A stretch of 64,000 bases of DNA, taken from NCBI RefSeq assembly GCF_000264905.1, contig NW_006763144.1, positions 248,001 through 312,000 on the forward strand, read 5' to 3'. Below are positions 1 to 9,841 of the stretch, piece by piece. The notes beneath the pieces were generated by a model. The model had not been told where the DNA came from. It was given only the letters and a program-made list of their open reading frames with translations, and searched no databases. A program made the translations under genes and the position numbers. The stretch comes from Stereum hirsutum FP-91666 SS1. Its lineage: Eukaryota; Basidiomycota; Agaricomycetes; Russulales; Stereaceae. The number at the start of each line of letters is the position of its first letter. Position 1 is the first letter of the stretch.

Positions 1-1380
1 TGTTGAAAGCACGCTGTTGTCCAACACCTCAATCTTAGGTCAGTTATTCTGCTTCTTTATATGAACCTTCTCACTTATTATATGCTCTCTGCCACTGGAG
101 GTCAACTACTCCGTCTCGACTGTGGTGGTGTGTAACAGGACTATTCGCGTTCGTGCCAATTCACGCCGCTGGACGCTACAGCCGTTCTCACCAGAGCAAA
201 AGCTTGTCAGACTACACGACTTCTTCCTATACTACAACTTGAACTCTGATGGCTTTGATCCTCGCCCGGTCAAGAGCTCAGAAGCTATCCCCACGACTCG
301 ATCCAAGAGTTTTGGTTGTAGCTCAGCCTCTACTGAAACATCACTTTGGTAATATTCCGTCTACCATAGGGAGAACGGCGCTCCGTATGCGTCGTGGGCA
401 ACATTCGTTTATCTCAGGGTATGAACTAGACCAAAGAGCGCATAACGCTCAGAATTTGCGGTATGACCTTTACTGTGACAATCAAGTGTATCAGTATCAT
501 GCCCACTCAAGCGCCTTAAGGATGAGAATGGGTGTAGATGTACGACAGCCTCATACAATGCATATGAATATAGGACGTACCGCTGACCAACGTAAAATGC
601 GTTGCCGACACTCGGGCTGTTGAACAGTGAGCACGACAGCGGCATTTGTGTGGATGTGATCCTCAAACTGTACAAACCTGTAGACATCGTATGACACCGC
701 TGAGCTCGGCGGTTGTGCGTTATTCTGACCGCAATGCTCGTCCCGCCAGCTTCAAGTTGGTCAAGTTTCCACGTTGGCCGTACTTCGAACCATCCTCATT
801 GCCTGCAGCTCCTACACTTGTAGCTCCCGCATCCCACGCACCAGCACCTCGCTCCCACCCGGTGAAGTAAAACACTTCTTTTGCGCTATCGATAGCAGCC
901 CTGTCCTTCTCTTGCCAATGTTCGCCGACTTCGCCCGCACTTCCTCGAGCGCCTCCTAGTTTGTGCGCCACCTGTCGGAAGGTTGGGTATGAACGTGACC
1001 GCGTTCAGCTTCTCCTTACACGATCCATGGGGCTCTAGCTCCGGTTTGTCCTATGTTAGTATTCCGAGCACAGAGATTACTAACCATCTTCTCATCGGTG
1101 AGACGATTCTGGTTGGAAGGAGGATCGGATTTACTCCCTTGCTCTGCAGTATCTTTGCTTCTCAGGTCAAGTGTGCTGCACTTACCTTTCACCAACCCTG
1201 TCACAGGAAGATAGATGCACCCCGGAAGTACCCTAGCTTATCAGAGATTTTGCTTGGTCACAGCATCGCATATAAGACTGCTGGCATGGTCGACCACCAA
1301 AAAACATTCTCCCTCCTCCGTTCCATCCCTACTCAAAAGGCTAAGCGCGGAAACCTCCCACTTAACCGTCCATCTTCAAA
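1..1380. other. No confident gene (window start)
   Basis: All open frames here are short and none matches a family I recognise. The only stretch that looks coding is a candidate exon on the minus strand at 720-970, listed separately. The segment 1300-1380 is the upstream region and probable 5' leader of the cyanide hydratase gene. I see no repeat, tRNA or transposon signature. Confidence 0.5.
720..970 (-). CDS. Candidate terminal exon of an unknown gene
   Basis: On the minus strand an 83-codon open stretch runs to a TAA at 720-722. It has no ATG at its left edge but follows a good acceptor (ttccgacag), so it reads best as a last exon. Its Gly/Ala-rich, charged translation (it contains HWQEKDRAAIDSAKEVFYF) looks protein-like rather than random. 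Further upstream on the same strand, near 1010-1070, a possible intron ends in actaacatag, a typical branch point plus acceptor. I could not assemble a start-to-stop gene or recognise a family. It may be a real small gene, a decayed one, or chance. Confidence 0.25.
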
Positions 1381-2885
1381 ATGCCGATCACGCAGTACAA
1401 GGCTGCTGCGGTACGACCATCTCTACCTCATCCTACACCTTTTGACTATGCTAAACCCGATTATAGGTCACCTCTGAGCCCTGCGTGCGTTTAACTTTCG
1501 TCATACCCTCTCCCCGGGCCCATGCGTACTGACCATATCGAAGTGGTTCGATCTAGAGGCCGGTGTCCAGAAGACGATCAGCTTCATCAATGAAGCCGGC
1601 CAAGCGGGAAGCAAGCTCATCGCCTTCCCTGAGGTCTGTGAGTAGAACTACTGAGCTTTACTGTCCCCATCGCACCCATGAATATTGACTGTCTCGCAGG
1701 GATTCCCGGATATCCCTACTGGATGTGGAAGGCAAGAGTTGCAGCGTTCGCGAGAGTTCATTGCCCATTACTGACCAAGTAGCATCATGGCAGGTCACAT
1801 ACCAGCAATCTTTGCCTCTGCTCAAGAGCTACCGGGAGAACTCCCTCCCTGTCGACTCCGAGGAAATGCGCCGCATTCGACGCGCCGCCCGGGACAACCA
1901 CATGTGAGGACTGTCACTCCTTCTTCTATGCTCTCCCATTCCTGCTCACGAGGCCACCAAACGGCACCAGCTATGTCTCCATGGGCTTCTCCGAAATCGA
2001 CCACGCCACACTATACCTCTCTCAGGTCCTCATCTCGCCCACTGGCGATGTCCTCAACCACCGACGCAAGATCAAGCCCACACACGTTGAGAAGCTCGTC
2101 TACGGCGACGGCGACGGCGACACCTTCCTGTCCGTCGTCGACACCGACCTCGGCCGTCTCGGCCAGCTCAACTGCTGGGAGAACATGAATCCCTTCCTCA
2201 AGTCGCTCAACATCGCCATGGGAGAGCAGATCCATATCGCGGCGTGGCCTGTCTACCCGGGAAAGGAGACGCTGAAGTACCCGGACCCGGCGACGAACGT
2301 CGCGGAGCCTGCGTCGGACATCGTCACCCCTGCGTACGCACTTGAGACGGCGACGTGGACGCTGGCGCCGTTCCAGCGGCTGTCGGTGGAGGGTCTGAAG
2401 AAGAATACGCCAGCGGGCATGGAGCCCGAGACGGACCCGAGTACCTACAACGGGCATGCCCGTATTTATAGGCCCGATGGCTCGCTGGTGGTCAAGCCGG
2501 ACAAGGACTTTGACGGGCTGCTCTACGTCGATGTCAGTGATTGTATCCTCCCCTCCCTATGCTCTCAACCCACCTTTCCGGATGCCCACGAAATGACTTC
2601 TATACGCTCATGTAGATCGATCTTAATGAAAGCCACCTCACGAAGGCACTCGGCGATTTTGCCAGCGGCCACTACATGCGCCCGGACCTGATTCGCCTGC
2701 TCGTCGACACGCGCCGCAAGGAGCTCGTCACGGAAGCAGACCCCGACGGAGGCGTCGCGACGTACTCGACTCGGGAGCGGCTTGGTCTGAACAGGCCCCT
2801 CGACCCGCCTAAGGACGAGAGGCACGGGATCGTTGGTGTGGCTGGTCAGAAGTCGGCTGAGCAAAGGAAGGCAGGTGATCTTTGA
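1381..2885 (+). CDS. Cyanide hydratase (nitrilase superfamily)
   Basis: Converts HCN plus water to formamide, and so detoxifies cyanide in the cytosol. Seven exons join to 371 aa: 1381-1410, 1467-1484, 1544-1637, 1700-1731, 1794-1903, 1971-2532, 2616-2885. The nitrilase triad is complete: Glu46 in AFPEV, Lys128 in HRRKIKPTH, Cys163 in GQLNCWEN. The stretches [21 protein letters not shown] and ESHLTKAL are close to the ascomycete cyanide hydratases I remember, closer than to general aliphatic nitrilases. Length fits the family, whose members assemble into spiral filaments. Exon 2 is only 18 nt. Intron 4 (1732-1793) starts with GC rather than GT. A substrate preference for other nitriles cannot be excluded from sequence alone. 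Confidence 0.93.
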
Positions 2886-2915
2886 GCGCATTGTCTCTCT
2901 CGCATGGAGCATCAA

Positions 2916-2921
2916 AATAAA
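2916..2921 (+). terminator. Candidate poly(A) signal of the cyanide hydratase gene
   Basis: AATAAA lies 31 bp after the TGA of the cyanide hydratase gene. It is a plausible 3'-end processing signal, although fungi use loose variants of this motif. Confidence 0.35.
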
Positions 2922-3195
2922 TTGTAAGAGGGACTGGTTGAGGTGGGGAAATCTGTTTGTACGCTACTTGTCGTATTTCATGGTCTGTCGCGATGTTTCA
3001 GAGAGTGGGTTTCATTGCGATTATTCTGTGTGTCGATCTTTTTCAACACTTTGTCCATACTGTACCTCCCAGACCTTAGGCGACATCCGGTGTCTCGAGC
3101 GGCCTGTCGCGTCGCCTATCCCCCGTAACCCGCACAATGGTCCATTGTGAGCTCCCACGCCCCAAAATCCGTGATCCCGAGCGCAATACTCGGTC

Positions 3196-3640
3196 AAACG
3201 GGGCGCGGAGGGGCTCTATGGGACACCCCAATAGGTGTGGGTATGTAAGTGAAGACCGCACGCGGATTGATAGGGAACTCACCGAGAACGAGCGATTTAG
3301 GCTCGCAGCTGCCGTTTTGGGCCTGTAAACCCAAAATCCGCCATAGCGGGCACGGTACGACCCCCAGCGACGTCGATGAGGGATTGCCGGGATACCCTGA
3401 ATTGGAGGAGTCGGTCAGTGTTAGAAAAACCATAGGTCAAAAGGAGAAAAAAAACTGGGGGAGGGGGCAAAAAGGCTCATGGATGAGGCCACCGGGCCAA
3501 AAAGTCGAATTGTTGACGAAGCATGCAATTGCCGGCCCCAACTGCGATTTAGATAGTCTATATGCACCATAAGTAGCCTGGAAAAGCAAAGAAACCGAGT
3601 CAAAAAAAAAAAGCGCACAAGGGTCAGAGGCGCACAATGC
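3196..3640. repeat. Diverged non-coding repeat, copy A
   Basis: Two sub-blocks recur downstream. Block 1 (about 3214-3322) contains gggacacccc and gagaacgagcgatttaggct. Block 2 (about 3436-3640) contains ccaaaaagtcgaattg, atgcaattgccggcccca, aaaagcaaagaaa and agcgcacaagggtc. Block 2 matches 3969-4118 base by base with many substitutions. No terminal repeats or coding capacity are visible, so this could be a decayed transposon or a local duplication. Confidence 0.6.
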
Positions 3641-3909
3641 CCCCCTTTCAGACCCAAGATCATCGTTCACGACCGCGAACCGGTTGCTGTCGGTAATATT
3701 CCTCCTGTACCTGTTAGAGAACGTATGTGTGAGCAAATTAAGCCTATCGCTGAGACGGTTGAGTAAGAACTGAGTAAGACAGACCGAAAATTGGGGGGGA
3801 GGGCGCGCGGTACCCCTCCCAGCCGATACTGCGCTCGATTCCGACACGACAAATGAGATAGAGGCCTCTACTGAATCTACCCAGCTGTTAGAGCCCAGCT
3901 ATGTCAAGA

Positions 3910-4290
3910 AAACCGCGGGTTGAAAGAAAAAAATCGGGGTAAAAAAAAAAAGCAGGGAGCGAGCTCACCAGACCAAAAGCTCGAATTGCGGCCGATGTAT
4001 GCAAGTGCCGGTCCCAATCGCGAGGTGGATAGGCTATACAGATGATAATTAGCCTTTTCAAGCAAAGAAATCAAGTGAAAAAAAGGAAATTCGAAAAAGC
4101 GCACAATGGTCGGAGGGGTGCCGTGAGCGCACCCTCCGCGATTGCGCGCCTGTTACCTCTTCGCCTGGCGAAAGCGAGGGCTTGATAGGACACTCTAATT
4201 GAGGGCAGTCACATTCTGGAAAGATCTCAGAGATCATGAGTAAAATACAAGAGAACGACCGATTTTGGCTCGCGGGAGCCCCAAAATTGG
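3910..4290. repeat. Diverged non-coding repeat, copy B
   Basis: Counterpart of the copy at 3196-3640. Block 2 comes first (about 3910-4118; ccaaaagctcgaattg, aagtgccggtccca, aagcaaagaaa, agcgcacaatggtc). Block 1 follows (about 4184-4290; ggacactctaat, gagaacgaccgattttggct). The order block 1, block 2, block 2, block 1 across both copies, all in the same orientation, fits two or more tandem units that have decayed. Confidence 0.55.
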
Positions 4291-5174
4291 CTTTCCACAC
4301 ACCAAATCGAGCCGGATACTCCCTTTTTTCGCCAAGACATTCCACCTGAGCACAGGGGGATAGAACATTCAATCCCAACCCCTACACTGAGTGTGTCGAC
4401 CCCGTGGCCAGAGACGACGGGGGAAGACAAGAGCAAGACCTAGCAAGACGCGATTAGAACCTTGCTTAGTCATCCGATTCAAATCGGCGGGAGATTTTGA
4501 AGTCGAGCCTGGTACTCGCTGGCCGTCGTTCTCAACGGGGACAGGGCCGATTTGCACCAAACTGGATGCTGTGACGCAAGGGTATGTCTGTGAAATTGAT
4601 ATAAGCCAACCAGAACGAAAAAAAAGATCACCAGTTAAACGCATGAGACTAAATGTTCAGAAGGGGAGATTATGAGATGCAACTCACCTCCAAGATCAGC
4701 GCCGTTCTTGATGATGAGCGCACCGTTAGACTCCAAACAAAGGGTGGGGATGATAGGTAATTACCACACCATAATTTATATACAATCACACACGGAATTG
4801 AAGCTAAACTGACCAAATGTAATGGTATTTACTGTGGGGGAGGTATCCACAGATCACCATGAAATCGGTCTAAGTATCTCGACGGCGAAAACGCCGATGA
4901 AAGGAAATGTGTCAGAGACAGTTCACACCCTACGGCCACCCAAGCATACTTATGAATGATACTTCCAGAGTCAGCATCCTGACGCGTTGAAGTCGAACAA
5001 GACGAAGGTCCTTTTGTGAAGACACAGGGACACATTCGGTGGCGCGGTGAGCCGGCCCGGTGTCCCGCTTCTGAGATCACGTGGTACCTGCCTTTGAAGC
5101 TGACTTGTGGCGTCTGTGGCCACCGCCGCTCTTCCTGCTTCTCCACCACCTTCACCGTCTCGCTAACTCTGATC

Positions 5175-6830
5175 ATGCAATCCAACGCCCTTCTCGAACC
5201 GACAGTCCGTATCAGAACTCTGAAAAGAGACAGAGTGAACTTTGTTCTTGAAAATGCAGAGCTAGCGTACGCTGAAACTCCTCGTGAACTCTTGAACGCG
5301 CTGACGGACGAATGACCATACTTGACTCAGTTTCGCCAACTCGTTACGGAGAGTGATGATGGCAGATCTTCCAACAATTGGTGCGTGGAATAGCTATAAA
5401 TCGACGTGTTCAAGCTGACCCGTATGGAATATGTGGCTCGTGTTCAGCTATCGACATGGTGGAGATCGAGACAAACACGACCGTGCTCCCCGATGAATTC
5501 ATCGCACACCGACTTGGCATGATCCCCCTCGTAAGCGCGAACTGTGACGAAGCTATGCGGTATAACAGGGTGCGTCTTCTCCAGTCTTTGCTCGCGTCTG
5601 CTCATCCTGAGCTTGGTTTTCTAATCAGGACTGCACATGTGCAACGAACTGTTCCGCCTGTTCCGTCAAACTCCACTTGAACGTCGCATGCCACGACAAC
5701 CGAACCATGGACATCACGAGCAATCATCTCGATGTCGTACCGCACGACTACACGGATTATGCGGCGGACGAGCAGCAAGAGGAGTTTCATAAGCGGATCG
5801 ACACGTTTGGTCATCCTGTGGGGAAAAGTGCGTTATTTCTCGGTGAAGTCTGCGGTGACTTGGAGAACTGATGGGCATTCGGTATTTGTCGTGCGAATCT
5901 TGGAGATGACCCAAATGTTCAGCCCGTTCTCATATGCAAAATTCGCAAGGGACAAGAGCTTAAGGTCCGCTGCATAGCCAAAAAGGTGCGTCTGCCCTTC
6001 AACTTCATCCACATCTCATTCGCCACCTCTTACAACCACGTACTCAGGGTATCGCAAAAGAGCATGCCAAATGGTCTCCATGTTCCGCCGTGTCTTTCGA
6101 GTACGACCCACACAACAAACTTCGCCACACATCTTACTGGTTCGAGGGCGACGCCCGCTCAGAATGGCCACTCAGTGAAAACGCGAAGGAGGAAGAGCCA
6201 CCTAGAGACGACGAGCCTTTCGATTACAATGCAAAGCCAAACAAGTTCTACTTCGAGGTCGAGACGGACGGAAGTCTTGGTCCACAAGAGGTTGTCATGA
6301 AGGTGCGTTCACTCCCTTTTATATCTCTCGTCCGCTTACACTGGTTCATCCTGATTCGCGCCCTCAAACTGCGTACTCACCATCGTTGACAGGGTCTTGG
6401 AGAACTCCAAACAAAACTAGCCAACCTCATCCTCGGTCTCAAATCCGACCAACTCCCCTCCACAGACACCGCTCTCCCCGGCACCGGTCCCTCCGCCCCA
6501 GGCGCACCCCAAACCAACGGCATCAACGGCACCACCGCCGGCTCTCCCTCAGTACCCAGCTGGGGCACCGGTGCCGCTCACCCATCGCCACCCCCAGGTT
6601 GGAATTCATCCCCGAACGGTACCGGAATTCCTGCCTGGGGCGCCTCACCCACCGCTGGAGGTGCATGGGGGGCGAGTCCCGGCGGTGCGGGTTCGCCTGC
6701 TGCGGCTCCTCCTGCGTGGGGGAATGTGGCTGCTACGAGAGGGGCTTGGGGCGACGCGGGGGCGTCGACGAGTCCTGCGTGGAATGCGGGAGCTGGGAGT
6801 CCTAGACAGCAGGGTGGATGGAACGTTTGA
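5175..6830 (+). CDS. RPB3: RNA polymerase II subunit Rpb3 with Trp-Gly-rich tail
   Basis: Alpha-like subunit of the Pol II core; pairs with Rpb11 to start enzyme assembly in the nucleus. Seven exons give 411 aa: 5175-5266, 5331-5380, 5448-5569, 5629-5827, 5906-5985, 6048-6302, 6393-6830. Evidence includes the N-terminal alpha motif [51 protein letters not shown], a zinc-type cysteine cluster ([12 protein letters not shown]), [26 protein letters not shown] and [11 protein letters not shown]. The length exceeds yeast (318) and human (275) Rpb3 because about 95 C-terminal residues form a low-complexity Gly/Ala/Pro/Ser tail with eight Trp, most in WG or GW pairs. The acceptor of intron 4 (5905) was chosen because it keeps the NDP motif; the one at 5924 is less likely. 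Confidence 0.96.
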
Positions 6831-7574
6831 TGGTTTTTTGGCATTTGTGGCCTGCGTTCTGTGTCGTCTGTGTCATGTCCGTCATTGACGTGGTGCTTGT
6901 ACTGCTTTCTCTGAATATATATTTTTGTTTGGGTGCTCGCTGCTCCAACAGTGGTCTATCACGACTCGCAACTGCGCCTGTGCTCTCTATCGTTGCGCCT
7001 CGAAAACTGGACGGACCCTACATACGCACGGTGCACTGGCCCAACTCCAGTCCTTATCATTTCGCAAACACGGCATAAGCAAATTTATTCAGGGCCAAAC
7101 GAGTGCAGGCGAGCCGTAGTGTGTAGATGGCGACTGCGTCGATACCAAAGAACGAAACCGTCAACATACCCCCTGAAAGAAACGACCAGTTGCCCATGAA
7201 TGCCCTTATGCAAATGTGGCACGAGCTTTCGAAGTCAATCAGGTCGTATTTTCAGTCCGACCGTCGACGAGAGTGATTGCTCAAACGATATCATCCCAAA
7301 TCACGACAGTGGTCAGGTTCAGAAGAGTGCACGACATAATGTCTCAACGTTCTCTGTATGGACTGGGACACCCCCTTCGATGACGTACGATGTGGCCTAT
7401 CAACATAAAAGTCCTAAGGCGCCAGGGAAAGTTGATCGGAAGCGGTAGCAGATGGATTAACAGCGGCGTAGACAGTACAGAGTAGTATGGTGAAGAACAG
7501 GGTTCCTGGAGAACATAACAACGAGAGCAAGACGAACAATGATACAATGAGATCCTCGACTTTCACTTGCATAC
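6831..7574. other. Intergenic region, convergent 3' flanks
   Basis: Lies between the ends of RPB3 (+) and the first gene of the unknown tandem pair (-). It should hold both 3' UTRs. No coding signal or repeat is seen. Weak similarity of 7450-7560 to 8400-8545 suggests that the tandem duplication may include part of the 3' flank. Confidence 0.5.
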
Positions 7575-8107
7575 TCAACCGCGCGGCACTGGAAGGGTGC
7601 AGATATTATCAGGTTCAGCGGCACTAAGCATAGCGTCCATAGCTAACGCTCACCATTGTCACCCATAGGGAATCGAACGTATCCAGCGGGGCAACAAAAG
7701 AAGTGCATCCTTTCAGGCTGGAAGGCCCCTTCGGTCATGGCAATGAACTTTTCTCGAGAAGAACGATCGAGGTCCGACTCCGTCAGAATGGCCTTCTTCG
7801 TTTCGGGATCACGCCGTACAATACGAGTTTGAAGGCAAGCAACGCGTGTTTGATCCTTTCGGACCATATCTGGACAACGTCTATGAGCATTTCCATCAGA
7901 CCAGAGGAGTTCGAGCTTACATTGCGGCCAGGGTACCATCCTGTTTCCTTCAACATTGTCGCGAATCTGTGCTACTGCCCACTCGGCAAAGCGTTGGTGC
8001 CCTAAGTCGGTAGAGACTTTCGCGTCGGGCTTCACGAGCTCTTCCCGTTTGAGAAAGGCGACGACATCTTCGTGCTCCAGTCTATATCCTGCTACAAATT
8101 GACACAT
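7575..8107 (-). CDS. Unknown 138-aa protein, tandem copy 1
   Basis: Three exons on the minus strand (8107-7921, 7869-7654, 7588-7575) encode 138 aa, starting MCQFVAGYRLEHEDVVAFLK and ending in VPRG. I do not recognise the family. The protein is charged, has no signal peptide or membrane segment, and carries a conserved HFFCCPAGYVRFPMGD stretch that could bind metal through Cys-Cys. The last coding exon is 14 nt. The start is the first ATG shared with the neighbouring copy; the frame stays open upstream to 8224, but similarity to the other copy fades there. Exon lengths are identical to those of copy 2 (187, 216 and 14 nt), which strongly supports the model. Confidence 0.7.
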
Positions 8108-8556
8108 AGCAGTAGAAAGGGAGGATAAATGAGAATGTTTGTGTTCAGCAGACGTTAAGGTCGTTGAGCCAAGGTTGAGCGCGAGTGGGACGAGGTGTTG
8201 AAAGGAGCCGGCAATCTCCGGCAATGTCCGTTTCTATGTGTCAGAGTGTGGCGGAAGCAAGTTGGTCAATTGGGCCACATCTAATTTGGTGGATAAATAG
8301 AATACTTACGATGTCTAACTGTTGGTGGTTCGTTTCAATCGAATTTCTGCTCAAGGTGACGTTATGTAGTGCTCACCAACATTCACAGTACTTTAAGGCG
8401 TTAAGGGAGGTTGACGGCAGTAGATAATATCATGGAATGACAAGAACGCAGAGGTAATACGAAAGGTTTTGGTGCAGAACAAAACACTTGAAAAACATGA
8501 CGCCAAGAGCAAGAAGAAAACATATACGATGGCATCCTTAACGTTTAGTCCTATGT

Positions 8557-9111
8557 TCACCCGCGCGGCACTGACACGGTTGCAGACATTATTCCTATTA
8601 GCTTCAATGTGGCACATCGTATAGTGCCATTTGTACAAAATCACTCACCATCGTCACCCATAGGGAAGCGCACGTATCCAGCCGGGCAACAAAAGAAGTG
8701 CATCCTCTCAGGCTGGAAGGCCCCATCGGTCATGGCGACAAACTTTTCTCGGGAGGAACGATCGAGGTCTGACTCCGTAAGAAAGAACTTCTTCGTTTCG
8801 GGATCACGCTGTACAATGCGAGTCTGAAGGCAAGCAACGCGTATTTGATCCTTTCGGACCATGTCTGTACAAATTCTATGAGCATTCCATCAGACAAGAG
8901 AAGTAAGTTGGGATTCGGGCTCACATTGTGGCCAGGGTACCATCCTGTTTCCCTCATCATTGCGGCGAATGCGCGCTATCGCCCACTCGGCAAAGCGTTG
9001 TTGTGCCAAGCTGGTAGAGATCTTCGCGTCGGGCTTCACGCGTTCTTTCCGCTTGAGGAAAGCAACGACATCTTCGTGCTCCAGTCTATATCCTGCTACA
9101 AAATAACACAT
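8557..9111 (-). CDS. Unknown 138-aa protein, tandem copy 2
   Basis: Paralogue of the gene at 7575-8107, in the same orientation. Exons 9111-8925, 8864-8649 and 8570-8557 give 138 aa. By hand count it differs from copy 1 at about 18 positions (roughly 87% identity). Read straight through, the frame hits a TGA near 8888, but this lies inside an intron (GTGAGC donor, TACAG acceptor, 60 nt) at the same position as in copy 1, so the gene looks intact. It ends in the same VPRG from a 14-nt exon. HFFCCPAGYVRFPMGD is identical in both copies. Function unknown. Confidence 0.7.
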
Positions 9112-9841
9112 ACTAGAAGAACGGGAGGATACGTGAGAACGTTCGAGTGTAGAAGTTGGACGTGACGCGAAAGGAGCCGCGTGTACTCGCGTGTAGGTCG
9201 AAAGGAGCCGGCAATACCCGGGTCCGTGTGTCAAGGGGAGGGTGGCGGGCTGTGGCGGGCTGCATCAAGGCCACATCGTCCAACCCAAATTAACGAGGCG
9301 GAGCCTATGAGGGTAGTACACCTAGAACATAATAATAGGGGAGTAACAGACAGGAAAGCAACACTGAAATTTGGCAGAAGTACTTTTCACCTTTACAGCA
9401 GCAGTGATGATTCGTCAGGCAACGTCGGTATCGATCGAAATGGCAGAAGGATGTAGTCTGAAAAGGCGAAATATGCGCATACAGCAGAAGATGCCTCTGG
9501 ACAGCCGTAGCGATCAACCCTCGCAGAGTCCCCATCGAGCAGACCCGTCCAGTCTCCGGATTGCAACGTAAGAGTGACCTTCAACGAGTCAGATCAGGCG
9601 AGCGCAGAGACGTCCGTGTATATGTAAACGTCCAAGTCAAGTGACGCGTCCATACCGTGCAAACAGAACAGACGAGCGGTATGCTCCCCGCAAAACACAT
9701 AGATCGAGCAACGAAGACAGCGACAAACAGTAAGAACAAAATATTCACAGCATAAAGATCCACCACCGATACTTATTCCAACGTTTGAATCACCCCTACA
9801 ACAGCTCTAGCCCTAGATATCCCAGTAACACCTCTAATCTC
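9112..9841. other. Intergenic region
   Basis: Upstream flank of tandem copy 2 and 3' flank of the mechanosensitive channel gene. Positions 9112-9290 belong to the duplicated unit; the rest shows only short random frames. At 9239-9264 there is a short direct repeat of ggtggcgggct/gtggcgggct. Confidence 0.5.

Larger units (their letters stand above)
2922..5174. other. Gene-free region with diverged repeats
   Basis: No open frame here looks like a protein. The sequence has many A-runs and G-runs and carries two diverged copies of a non-coding repeat, listed separately. The last 300 bp or so before 5175 are the probable promoter and leader of RPB3. I found no reverse transcriptase, transposase or terminal inverted repeat. 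Confidence 0.55.
7560..9290. repeat. Tandem segmental duplication holding the unknown gene pair
   Basis: Segments of about 730-750 bp, near 7560-8290 and 8545-9290, are direct repeats. Similarity covers exons, introns and at least 150 bp upstream of the start codons (both have gaaaggagccggcaat), so each copy seems to keep its own promoter. Coding similarity is much higher than intron similarity, as expected under purifying selection. Confidence 0.75.

Noticed and set aside
5016..5174. In-frame extension of Rpb3 upstream of 5175
   Set aside because: The extra residues have no match in Rpb3, whereas the ATG at 5175 lies just before the conserved alpha motif.
2922..5174. Retrotransposon remnant with coding domains
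   Set aside because: Frames on both strands were checked; none shows reverse transcriptase, integrase, protease or transposase motifs.
8865..8924. Premature TGA and apparent frameshift in tandem copy 2, suggesting a pseudogene
   Set aside because: The stop lies inside a GTGAGC...TACAG intron at exactly the same position as in copy 1. After splicing both copies give 138 aa with equal exon lengths.
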